From the NCBI RefSeq assembly GCF_033546935.1, contig NZ_CP137854.1, positions 1,426,001 to 1,490,000 of the forward strand: 64,000 nt of DNA. Direction: 5' to 3'. The position numbers and the translations under genes were made by a program. The notes beneath the pieces are model-generated. The model was not told the origin of the DNA and did not search any database. It saw only the letters and a program-made list of their open reading frames with translations. The DNA is from Xylophilus sp. GOD-11R. Lineage in GTDB: Bacteria; Pseudomonadota; Gammaproteobacteria; Burkholderiales; Burkholderiaceae_C. Shown here piece after piece: positions 16,916 through 24,274 of this stretch (positions are counted from its first letter, which is position 1; each line of letters starts with the position of its first letter).

Positions 16916-17552
16916 GCGCAACACCCTGGTCGGCCGGGCCGCCGCCCTGCCGATCGAGAACCTGGACACCGACCAGATCATGCCCAAGCAGTTCCTGCAC
17001 GGCATCGACAAGTCGGGCCTGGACCGCGGCCTGCTGTACGACCTGCGATACGACGCGCAGGGCGCGCCGCGTGCCGACTTCGTGCTCAACCGGCCCGAAC
17101 GCGCCGGCACCAGCATCCTGATCGGCGGTGCCAACTTCGGCTGCGGCTCCAGCCGCGAACATGCGGTGTGGGGCCTGCAGCAGTACGGCATCCAGGCGGT
17201 GATCGCACCGAGCTTCGGCGAGATCTTCTATTCGAACGCCATGAACAACCAGTTGCTGCTGGTGATGTTGCCGCCAGCCGACATCGCCGCGCTGATGGCA
17301 GACGCCGACCGCCCGGCGACCGCGGAAGTGCGCATCGACCTGCAGCATCTTCGCGTCCGCAGCGCCAGCGTCGATGCGGCGTTCGGCATGTCGGCGCGGC
17401 ACCGCCACATGCAGATGGAGGGGCTCGATGTCATCGGCCTGTCGCTGACCTACGCCGAGCAGATCGTCGCCTTTGCCGAAGGGCATTGGCAACGCGAACC
17501 ATGGGTTCGCGATGTGGCTGCGAGGACCGTCGCCCGATTGGCGCAGGCCTGA
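16908..17552 (+). CDS. leuD: 3-isopropylmalate dehydratase small subunit
   Basis: This 214-aa partner of the upstream large subunit overlaps it by 8 bp. It shows the small-subunit signatures ENLDTDQIMPKQF at the N-terminus, GGANFGCGSSREHAVW for substrate contact, and PSFGEIFYSNAMNNQLL. Length is normal for LeuD. It completes the operon; the next gene is 167 bp away and unrelated. Confidence 0.9.
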   Translation: MRERNTLVGRAAALPIENLDTDQIMPKQFLHGIDKSGLDRGLLYDLRYDAQGAPRADFVLNRPERAGTSILIGGANFGCGSSREHAVWGLQQYGIQAVIAPSFGEIFYSNAMNNQLLLVMLPPADIAALMADADRPATAEVRIDLQHLRVRSASVDAAFGMSARHRHMQMEGLDVIGLSLTYAEQIVAFAEGHWQREPWVRDVAARTVARLAQA

Positions 17553-17719
17553 CGCGGACGGGAGCCGGGCAGAGCCTCATCGCTGCGCCTGGGCGATCGC
17601 GGGCGACGCCGGGGGGGCCGGCTTCGACCTATGCGGCAGGACCGCGCATCCTCGCGCCGTGTGCAACACAATCCGGCTCCCGAGCCCGCATTGCGCTGCC
17701 TACATGCCCACCTTTCTCC

Positions 17720-18202
17720 ATGGATAAATCCTCGCTGCACCAGCAGGTGCTGGACCGGCTCGCCGAAGACTTGCTGCAGGCCGAAGAGGCCGTGCGGGCG
17801 GCCCATGAAACGGCGACCCACGAAGAAAACATCGCCGAGAACAAGTACGACACCCTGGGACTCGAAGCGGCCTACCTGGCCACCGGCCAGGCGCGGCGCG
17901 CCGACGCGATCCGCCAGGCGCTGGCCCGATGGCGCCAGTTCCGCCCGCCTGCCTACGACGCCGGCAAAGGCATCCAGCTCGGCGCTCTGGTGTGCCTGCT
18001 CGACTCCGCCGACCGGCAGCAATGGCTTTTTCTCGGCCCGGACGGGGGCAGCATGAAGCTGCCGAGCGCCGGCCTGCTCGTGCAGGTCGTCAGCGCCGAA
18101 GCCCCGCTGGGCCGGGCCGTGCTGGGTAAATGCGAGGGTGACGAGGTGTCGATACAGCTCGCGCCCGCCCGGCAGCAGTTCGAGGTGCTGCGGGTGTATT
18201 GA
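17720..18202 (+). CDS. GreA/GreB C-terminal-domain-like protein
   Basis: This 160-aa protein starts at MDKSSLHQQV (ATG 17720). The first 75 residues are a charged helical segment with HEENIAENKYDTLGLEA, like the coiled coil of Gre factors. The last 80 residues look like the FKBP-like C-terminal domain that binds RNA polymerase, with the closing pattern PLGRAVLGKCEGDEVSI. Compared with GreA the acidic tip is not obvious, so cleavage-factor activity is doubtful; it may be an Rnk/GreA-like modulator. It stands alone and converges with the next gene. Confidence 0.7.
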   Translation: MDKSSLHQQVLDRLAEDLLQAEEAVRAAHETATHEENIAENKYDTLGLEAAYLATGQARRADAIRQALARWRQFRPPAYDAGKGIQLGALVCLLDSADRQQWLFLGPDGGSMKLPSAGLLVQVVSAEAPLGRAVLGKCEGDEVSIQLAPARQQFEVLRVY

Positions 18203-18223
18203 GCCGGACGCGAGCCGCGCCGA

Positions 18224-19174
18224 TCAGCCGCCGCGCACCAGCGCCAGAACCTTCCCGGCATCGAGCGTTCGCGCCTTTTCCTGCATGGCCGGCAGGTACT
18301 GCGACTGCATGCCCCGGGCCTGCTGGGTGACGGCGGCGTAGGTCTCCTTCAGCGCCTCGGTCGACAGCGTTCGGCCGCCGGCGTAATAGCGCTTGGCCAC
18401 ATGTCCCAGGGCATAGGTGCTCGCGAAGCTCATCCCCGAACTGACGGCCTGGTTGCCCAGGCCGCGCAGCAGCCCGCCGCCGACCTTGCCCAGCAGGCCG
18501 CCGAGCAGCTTGCGGCCGGCCTGTTCCAGGTACTGCGACGTGAGGCCGACGCCGATGGTGGCGAGAAAGTCCTTGATGTGCCCGCGATCGAGCTCGTATC
18601 CGTAGAACTTTCCGATTCCGTAGACCAGCTTCATCTGCAGCGGAATGATGGCCATGGTGGAGAGCGACTCGGGCAGGAGCTCCAGGGCGCCGTTGAGGAT
18701 GGCGGCGTTGAGAATGCTGCGATCGCGCATGGCGTCGTCGCCGGCCGCCGAGGCGGCAGCGCCGACGGGCGTCGCTGCCGCGCGGGCCGGCGCCAGCGGA
18801 GCCTCGGCCACCGCGTCTGCCTGCCGGACGAAGTCCGCGGTGGTGGACGCGGAAAGCTGGAGCGCAGCGCGTGCCTCGTCGAGGAAGGCGCGCTCGGTGT
18901 CCGACTGGGTTCCGTCGGCGTCGCAGACGCAGACCGCCATCTCGTAGGCCAGCTGGCGCGCGTCGGCGCCCTGCAGGTCGCGCGCGACCGTGGCGAGCGA
19001 GACCCGCTTCATCAGCACATCCTGGTAGAGCGAGGGCAGGTTCAGCCCGGCATCGCCGGACAGGCCTTCGGCGATCCGCTTGATCTCGGCGCGCTCACGT
19101 TCGTGCTTGTCGCCGTCGACGAAAGCGGCCAGCAGGCTCAGGCCCAGGACCGCGCGGGTTTCGGATGGCGTCAT
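18224..19174 (-). CDS. TerB-like / DUF697-like protein
   Basis: This 316-aa protein has a helical N-terminal domain (about 1-115) of the tellurite-resistance TerB type, with AAFVDGDKHERERAEI and a second acidic motif CDADGTQSDTERAF. An Ala/Pro linker leads to a C-terminal part (about 150-270) resembling the DUF697/YcjF membrane-associated domain, with Gly-rich helices (LLGGLLGKVGGGLL). Its start overlaps the stop of the upstream BAX-inhibitor-1-like gene by ATGA, so the two are translated together. TerB domains are linked to metal or membrane-stress complexes; the exact role is unknown. Confidence 0.72.
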   Translation of the reverse strand: MTPSETRAVLGLSLLAAFVDGDKHERERAEIKRIAEGLSGDAGLNLPSLYQDVLMKRVSLATVARDLQGADARQLAYEMAVCVCDADGTQSDTERAFLDEARAALQLSASTTADFVRQADAVAEAPLAPARAAATPVGAAASAAGDDAMRDRSILNAAILNGALELLPESLSTMAIIPLQMKLVYGIGKFYGYELDRGHIKDFLATIGVGLTSQYLEQAGRKLLGGLLGKVGGGLLRGLGNQAVSSGMSFASTYALGHVAKRYYAGGRTLSTEALKETYAAVTQQARGMQSQYLPAMQEKARTLDAGKVLALVRGG

Positions 19175-19863
19175 TCGTCACGTCCTCCGCCGATGCCGAG
19201 CAGGGCGAGTAGCGCCTGGAACACATTGAACAGGCTCAGGTAGACGCCCAGCGTCGCGGTGATGTAGTTGGTTTCCAGGCCGTCCTTCACGCGCTTGAGG
19301 TCGTGCAGGATGAAAGCCGTGAAGACGCCGACCATCAGCACCGCGATCGTGATCATCAGCGCGCTCGACTGCACGAAGATGTTGGCGATGCCGGCCACCA
19401 GGATCAGGAGCGCCCCGACGAAGAGCCACTTGCCCATGGCCGACAGGTCGCGCTTGATGACCGACGACAGGCTGGCCATGCCGAGGAAGATCGCGCCGGT
19501 GCCGGCGAACGCCGTCATGATGAGTTCGGCGCCGTTGCTCAGGCCCAGCACGCTGCCGACCAGGCGCGACAGCATCAGCCCCATGAAGAAGGTGAAGGCC
19601 AGCAGCACGAACACGCCGGTGGCCGAGTCCTTGGTCTTCTCGATGGCGAACATGAAGCCGAAGGCGCCACCCAGGAACAGCACCAGGCCGATGCCGGGCG
19701 ACAGGGCCGCGGCCATGCCGGTGGCCACGCCCACCCAGGCCCCCAGCACGGTCGGCACCATGGACAGGGCCAGCAGCCAATAGGTATTGCGCAGGACTTC
19801 GTTGCGGCCGGCGGTGACGGCAGCGGGCGAGCGGCCGTCGTAGGTCTGAATGTTGTCGTTCAT
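19171..19863 (-). CDS. BAX inhibitor-1 (BI-1/YbhL/YccA) family membrane protein
   Basis: This 230-aa protein starts at MNDNIQTYDG (ATG 19863). Seven hydrophobic segments fill residues 28-225. Family features are the soluble N-terminus with NEVLRNTYWLLALSM, LVLFLGGAFGFMFAIE, and the C-terminal LSLFNVFQALLALLG after HDLKRVKDG. Bacterial BI-1 proteins are inner-membrane, pH-sensitive calcium-leak channels or FtsH partners. It overlaps the TerB-like gene downstream. Longer upstream in-frame ATGs fall inside an alanine-rich shadow and are not used. Confidence 0.87.
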   Translation of the reverse strand: MNDNIQTYDGRSPAAVTAGRNEVLRNTYWLLALSMVPTVLGAWVGVATGMAAALSPGIGLVLFLGGAFGFMFAIEKTKDSATGVFVLLAFTFFMGLMLSRLVGSVLGLSNGAELIMTAFAGTGAIFLGMASLSSVIKRDLSAMGKWLFVGALLILVAGIANIFVQSSALMITIAVLMVGVFTAFILHDLKRVKDGLETNYITATLGVYLSLFNVFQALLALLGIGGGRDE

Positions 19864-19909
19864 GGAGGTCACCTGCTCGGGGTTGGATCGGGTCCGGCTG
19901 CCGGTTTTC

Positions 19910-20392
19910 TTACTTGGCCGCAGCGCGGGCGGCGTCGGCCTTCGCCTTGGCCGCGTCCGCCTTCTGCTGCAGTTCCTGGGCTTCCTTTTCGGCCGCTGCG
20001 GCTTCGGCCTGCCTGGCGTGGGCGGCGTCCTTGTCCGAAGACATGCCGCCGGCCAGTGCGCTGCCGGCCATGGAGCCGACGGCGCCGCCGACGACGGCGG
20101 CGCCCAGGGTCGAGCCCAGGCCAGGGCGCGATGGCGCTGCGGCGGCCGGCACGGCAGGGGCTGCAGCGGCGGGGGCTGCGGTGGTGGCGGCCGGGGCGGC
20201 CGGGGCAGCCGGTTTGGCCGGCGTCTGGGCAGCGGTCGGGGCCGGCTTGGCAGGCGCGCGACTGAAGCTCGAGGCCGACGACTTGCCGCCGCCCATGCGC
20301 TTGGCATGCGCCACCGTGGGGAGCGCCAAAGACACGACGGTCACAGCCATCACCGCGGCGGCGGTGGAACGAATGTAGGAAGAAGTGCGCAT
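19910..20392 (-). CDS. Secreted alanine/proline-rich protein with glycine zipper
   Basis: This 160-aa protein has a signal peptide (MRTSSYIRSTAAAV..., cleavage near VAHA at about 30). An Ala/Pro-rich low-complexity stretch follows at about 48-90. A glycine-zipper segment (GSTLGAAVVGGAVGSMAGSA) lies at about 93-112, and an Ala/Lys/Glu coiled-coil-like tail ends the protein. Such composition suggests an envelope protein that inserts into or lines the membrane; no enzymatic motif is seen. It is in the same orientation as the BI-1/TerB pair, 46 bp upstream. Confidence 0.7.
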   Translation of the reverse strand: MRTSSYIRSTAAAVMAVTVVSLALPTVAHAKRMGGGKSSASSFSRAPAKPAPTAAQTPAKPAAPAAPAATTAAPAAAAPAVPAAAAPSRPGLGSTLGAAVVGGAVGSMAGSALAGGMSSDKDAAHARQAEAAAAEKEAQELQQKADAAKAKADAARAAAK

Positions 20393-20514
20393 GGTGTTGG
20401 GTGTCCTTGAGTTGACGAAAGAAACCGGCAGGCCGGTCGAAGCCAGAACTTAAGGCTTGTGACGAATCGAAAAAAGAAGAAGATATGAGAACGTAGTTCC
20501 TGAAAAACCAGAAC

Positions 20515-21408
20515 ATGAGCCAAGCCTTCAACCATCGTCACCTGTATTACTTCTGGGTGGTCGCCAAGGAAGGCAGCATGTCGCGCGCTGCCGAAACGCT
20601 GGACATGGCGGTGCAGACCGTCAGTGCGCAAGTGCGCGAGCTGGAGCGCGACCTGGGCTGCCAGCTCCTGCGGCCCGCCGGCAGAGGCTTGGCGCTGACC
20701 GAAGCCGGCACCATCGCGATGCAGCAGGCCGAACAGATCTTCCAGCTTTCGCAGGCGCTACCCGAACAGGTGCTCGCCGCCGCCCAGGCGCCGGCGGCGC
20801 GCCTGGCGGTGGGCATTGCCGACGGCCTGCCCAAGCTCGAAGTGCAGCGCCTGCTGCAGCCGGTGCTCGGCGTGCCGCATCTGCGGCTGGTCTGCGACGA
20901 CGGCGAAATGGCCGACCTGCTGGCTGACCTGGTCCTGCACAAGCTCGACGTGGTGCTGACGGACCACCCGGCGCCGCCGAACGCGCAGCTCCGGGTTCAC
21001 AGCCATTCGCTGGGCACGTCCGACATCGGCTGGTACGGCTCGGAAAAATGGTGGGCGGTGGCGCATGAGGGTTTTCCGCAGTCGATGCGCGACGTGCCGG
21101 TCTTGCTGCCGACATCGCACTCGGTCGTGCGCGGCCAGCTCGACCGCTGGCTGCACCAGAAGGGCCTGCGGCCGAAGGTGGTTGGCGAGATCGAGGACAG
21201 CGCCTTGCTCGAAACCTTCGGCAGCACCGGCCTGGGCATTTTTCCGGCGGCGATGACGGTCGCCGACGAACTGCTCAAGCGCAGCCAGGTCCGGCTGATC
21301 GGCGCCTGTGAGGGTGTGCAGGAGCACTACTACGCGATCAGCACCGAGCGCAAGGTGATGCATCCGCTGGTGCAGCAGATGCTCCGTCCGGCGGCCGCCA
21401 GGTCCTGA
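20515..21408 (+). CDS. nhaR: LysR family regulator, NhaR-like
   Basis: This 297-aa protein has the NhaR-type N-terminus: FNHRHLYYFWVVAKEGSMSR, then QTVSAQVRELERDLG and the GRGLALTEAG wing. NhaR proteins sense Na+/pH stress and activate antiporter or osmotic genes. The effector domain contains LPTSHSVVRGQLDRWL, also typical of NhaR. It is divergent from the secreted Ala-rich protein, so that small envelope operon is the nearest possible target. No nhaA gene is in the window. Confidence 0.82.
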   Translation: MSQAFNHRHLYYFWVVAKEGSMSRAAETLDMAVQTVSAQVRELERDLGCQLLRPAGRGLALTEAGTIAMQQAEQIFQLSQALPEQVLAAAQAPAARLAVGIADGLPKLEVQRLLQPVLGVPHLRLVCDDGEMADLLADLVLHKLDVVLTDHPAPPNAQLRVHSHSLGTSDIGWYGSEKWWAVAHEGFPQSMRDVPVLLPTSHSVVRGQLDRWLHQKGLRPKVVGEIEDSALLETFGSTGLGIFPAAMTVADELLKRSQVRLIGACEGVQEHYYAISTERKVMHPLVQQMLRPAAARS

Positions 21409-21474
21409 GCCGGGATGCCGCGGCAAAAAAACGCAGCCCGTTGCCTGCGCCATCGACGGCGCCGGCCTCGGGGG

Positions 21475-21966
21475 CTATCGGGTCGCGTTCGGCGGCTGAT
21501 GTCGATATTGTTCGACCTGCGCCCAATACCGGTCGGCCGCCTCGGCGAAGGCCGGATCCTGGCGGAGTGCCTTCTCGATGTCGGCCGACGGAAAGCCGAA
21601 AGGCGTGCCGAACGTCGGTGCCCCGGGGCAGCGCCCGGCAAGGGCATTCCAGACCTCCGCGCCGTCGCCGCCGCCTTCGGGCGTCACGAAGCCGGAGGGG
21701 AGCCAGGGCGGAAGGCTGCCTCGCGGCGCAAGGCTGTCGACGACGAGCAGACGGGCGATGTCGGCCTTTTGCGCATCGGTGGCGTGGGCGCCGACACAAC
21801 GCGCGCCGGCCAGGCGATCGGCCGCCTGCCGCTCGACCGCGGCGTGGGCGTCCTGCACGCTTTGCGCGTCGCGACAAGCCGGCAGCAGGAGCACGCTGCA
21901 TGACAAGGCAAAAAGAAAACCAACCCGCTGGGGAGGCTTGTAAAAGCATGCTGGACCTGGATGCAT
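21475..21966 (-). CDS. Hypothetical lipoprotein
   Basis: This 163-aa protein is called from the ATG at 21966. The N-terminus PPQRVGFLFALSCSVLLLPAC is, in parts, a basic-hydrophobic signal ending in the lipobox LLPAC. The mature part has two further cysteines (GARC, AGRC), a TDAQKADIARLL helix and a Pro/Gly-rich middle. No family is recognised. It converges with the NhaR-like gene. An upstream ATG at 22002 would bury the signal behind extra residues and is less likely. Confidence 0.6.
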   Translation of the reverse strand: MHPGPACFYKPPQRVGFLFALSCSVLLLPACRDAQSVQDAHAAVERQAADRLAGARCVGAHATDAQKADIARLLVVDSLAPRGSLPPWLPSGFVTPEGGGDGAEVWNALAGRCPGAPTFGTPFGFPSADIEKALRQDPAFAEAADRYWAQVEQYRHQPPNATR

Positions 21967-22170
21967 GCAAGCATTGTCAGCTGGACAAATGTCAACAAAC
22001 ACCTCGACATGTTGCCGAGAGTGGCTGCAGCGAAGCGCTTGCCCTCAATAGCGCTCCGCCGATACGGCCTACTTATGGAAACAGCCCCGAAATCAGCAAG
22101 CGCACCATGACGACGTGCCAGCGCAAAGCGAGGCGGCACGTCACCCAGAACCTTCATCCAAAGGACATTC

Positions 22171-22515
22171 ATGGCTAACAACAGCAAGCAGAACTCCGGC
22201 GCTACCAACCATGGCCAAGGCCGTGTGACGGACCCGGCTCACGATGGGCGCCTGAAAGAAAATCACGGCACCACGGACAACAGTGCCAGTCGTGCCCAAG
22301 CGAGTCACGGACAAGGTGCGGTCAAGGACGCATCCGATGGCCGGCTGAAAGAAAACCGCGATGGTGGCACAGCCAATGCACGCGAAGCGACGGGCGCTGA
22401 CCGGGCAAGCGTTGCCAAAAACCAGCCGGGTAGCGGCAGCGGAACGCACGCCAGCAACGGCCAGGGCCGGGTAACCGACCCGGCGCACGACGGGCGATTG
22501 AAGGACAACCGTTGA
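22171..22515 (+). CDS. Small hydrophilic protein with three 18-19-residue repeats
   Basis: This 114-aa, strongly hydrophilic, probably disordered protein has no signal or hydrophobic segment. Three near-identical units occur at residues 13-31, 45-62 and 95-113, built as HGQGRVTDPAHDGRLKEN; the middle copy has AVKDAS in place of RVTDPAH. The first and third copies are also close at DNA level. The linkers are rich in Gly, Ser, Ala and Asn. It is followed by a clear terminator, so it is a single-gene transcript. The composition recalls desiccation- or stress-induced hydrophilins, but the repeat is not a motif I recognise. Confidence 0.75.
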   Translation: MANNSKQNSGATNHGQGRVTDPAHDGRLKENHGTTDNSASRAQASHGQGAVKDASDGRLKENRDGGTANAREATGADRASVAKNQPGSGSGTHASNGQGRVTDPAHDGRLKDNR

Positions 22516-22535
22516 CGGGGCACTTCCAGACGAAT

Positions 22536-22559
22536 ACGCCGGCTCAGGCCGGCGTTTTT
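22536..22559 (+). terminator. Rho-independent terminator of the repeat-protein gene
   Basis: An 8-bp stem ACGCCGGC / GCCGGCGT with loop TCAG ends in a T-run (22555-22559). It lies 20 bp past the stop of the repeat-protein gene. Confidence 0.85.
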
Positions 22560-22669
22560 GTTTCGAGCGGGTCGACCTGCGGGCCTTCCCGGCAGCGCCG
22601 AGAGCGCGATGAAATCTGCTTTCGGCCGAGCGCCAGGAGTGCGTCGGCAGGGGCGGCGGGCTCGCCGAA

Positions 22670-23023
22670 TCACCGGACCGGCCCAAAACCGAAGAGCGAC
22701 TTTCGCTCGTCCGCGCCCTGACGAGCCGATCCGGTGTCGTGACCGGCATCCTCATCGGGCGAGGCGCTGTCGCGGCCCCTGGTTCCGGCCTTGGCCGCCG
22801 GTCGAGAGCGCGGCCCCAGATCGAGATCGTCCACCAACTGCTCCAGCGCGACCAGGCCAGCGGCCATTGCTTCATGAAAGGTAGCGAAGGACTTCGAGGA
22901 TCGGTCGAGCTCCTGCCAAACCTCGCCATGCCGGCGCTCGCTCAGCACCCAGTGGTAATGCCGGTCTTCGGACTCCTCCACGTGGATGGCGATCGGGCGC
23001 AGGGTCGATGGGGCGGCGGTCAT
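22670..23023 (-). CDS. Hypothetical protein
   Basis: This 117-aa protein has a compact N-terminal region (about 1-70) with IHVEESEDRHYHWVLSE, a VWQELDRSSKSFATFHEAM stretch and ALEQLVDDLDLG. A polar, probably disordered tail ends in FGFGPVR. No family is recognised with confidence. It is divergent from ku, with 127 bp between them, and ends near the terminator of the repeat-protein gene. Confidence 0.6.
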   Translation of the reverse strand: MTAAPSTLRPIAIHVEESEDRHYHWVLSERRHGEVWQELDRSSKSFATFHEAMAAGLVALEQLVDDLDLGPRSRPAAKAGTRGRDSASPDEDAGHDTGSARQGADERKSLFGFGPVR

Positions 23024-23061
23024 CGCCCCACGGTATGAGCTCGGCGGGCGAGACGCCCATC

Positions 23062-23080
23062 AAAACGTTACGGGCGTTTT
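23062..23080. promoter_or_regulatory. Inverted repeat upstream of ku
   Basis: AAAACG at 23062-23067 and CGTTTT at 23075-23080 form an inverted repeat with a 7-bp spacer, about 70 bp before the ku start, in the gap shared with the divergent hypothetical gene. It could be an operator; no regulator is identified. Confidence 0.3.
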
Positions 23081-23150
23081 ACAGCCATGGCGCAAACGAC
23101 ACCCACACTGGCCGGCAACGCCGGGATGGTCCCGGAGCAGGGAAGTCGAC

Positions 23151-24059
23151 ATGGCTACAGGTGGAAGCAGAACTCTCTGGAAGGGCGCCATCACGTTCGG
23201 CCTCGTCCACATTCCCGTCGGCTTGCACACCGCAGCTTCCGCGCAAGGTGTGGATTTCGACTGGCTCGACAAACGGTCGATGGACCCGGTCGGCTACAAG
23301 CGCGTCAACAAGAAGACCGGCAAGGAAATCGACAAGGACGACATCGTGAAGGGCGTGAAGCTCGACGACGACCAGTACGTGGTGATCAGTCCGGAAGAAA
23401 TCGAAGCCGTCTTTCCCAAGACCACGCAGACGATTCAGATCGAGCGCTTCATCGATGCGACCGAGTTGCCGTTCATCTTCCTGGAGCGACCGTATTTCGT
23501 CGCGCCGGTGAACAAGAGCGACAAGGTCTACGCCTTGCTCCGCGAGACGCTCATCGCCACCGGAAAAATCGGGCTCGCCAAGGTCGTCATCGCGACCAAG
23601 CAGCACCTGGCCGCGCTGGTGCCGTCCGGCCCCGCGCTGGTGCTCAACCTGCTGCGGTGGGGCGACGAAGTCAAGACGCTCGACTCGCTGGAACTTCCCG
23701 CCGCCGGATCCAGGGGTGTGAGTGCGGCCGAAATGAAAATGGCCAAGCAGCTCGTCGGGGAGATGTCGGGGTCCTGGAATCCTGACGACTTCAAGGATGA
23801 GTTCCGCATCCAGGTCATGAAGCTCGTCGAGAAAAAGGCCAAGGCCGGTGAAGCCAAAACCGTGCTGCAGCCCGAGGAAGAGGCACCGAAATCCGCCGAT
23901 GTTCTCGACCTGACCGAACTGCTCCAGCGAAGCCTGAAGGGCGGTTCGAAGGCGGCTGCGAAGCCGGCCGCCAAGCCGGCTTCCAGAAAGGCGGCCTCTA
24001 AAAAGGCGGCTTCCGAGCCGGCGGCCAAGAAGGCAGCGCCCCAGAAAAAAGCAGCTTAG
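23151..24059 (+). CDS. ku: Ku DNA end-binding protein of NHEJ
   Basis: This 302-aa homodimeric ring protein binds DNA double-strand ends and recruits LigD. It starts at MATGGSRTLWKGAITFGLVHIPV, in parts the standard bacterial Ku opening. KRVNKKTGKEI and VVISPEEIEAVFPK are core motifs, and EMKMAKQLVGEMSG...FKDEF is the usual end of the core at about residue 225. Past about 260 there is a Lys/Ala-rich tail of the kind known to bind DNA in other bacterial Ku proteins. It is the first gene of the three-gene repair unit. Confidence 0.95.
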   Translation: MATGGSRTLWKGAITFGLVHIPVGLHTAASAQGVDFDWLDKRSMDPVGYKRVNKKTGKEIDKDDIVKGVKLDDDQYVVISPEEIEAVFPKTTQTIQIERFIDATELPFIFLERPYFVAPVNKSDKVYALLRETLIATGKIGLAKVVIATKQHLAALVPSGPALVLNLLRWGDEVKTLDSLELPAAGSRGVSAAEMKMAKQLVGEMSGSWNPDDFKDEFRIQVMKLVEKKAKAGEAKTVLQPEEEAPKSADVLDLTELLQRSLKGGSKAAAKPAAKPASRKAASKKAASEPAAKKAAPQKKAA

Positions 24060-24084
24060 ACAACGCAACCCGGCGGGAGACGAT

Positions 24085-24270
24085 ATGTCGGACGACAAGC
24101 GCATGACCGGCGGCCAGGACCGCGACCGCATCAGCCTGAGCGAGGACTACGAGGTCCGCGACCGGTCGACGAAGTTCGGTTTCAGCGCCGACGAACGCCG
24201 CGCCGCGGCGAGAGCAGTCGGCAACCGGGCGGCCGCGGTGGAGGCGCATTGGAAAGACCAAAAGCGCTGA
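24085..24270 (+). CDS. DUF3606 family small protein
   Basis: This 61-aa protein has the DUF3606 pattern: an acidic start, GGQDRDRISLSEDYEVRD, a KFGFSADERRAAARAVG helix and a short tail. The function of the family is unknown. The GGGAG before the ATG, 25 nt after the ku stop, and only 4 nt before the ligD start place it inside the repair operon. A second DUF3606-like gene occurs at 59852. Confidence 0.8.
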   Translation: MSDDKRMTGGQDRDRISLSEDYEVRDRSTKFGFSADERRAAARAVGNRAAAVEAHWKDQKR

Positions 24271-24274
24271 TGCC

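Noticed and set aside
19864..20307. In-frame N-terminal extension of the BAX-inhibitor-1 gene
   Set aside because: The extension is Pro/Arg-rich and is the out-of-frame reading of the Ala-rich secreted protein; family members start at MNDN-like residues.
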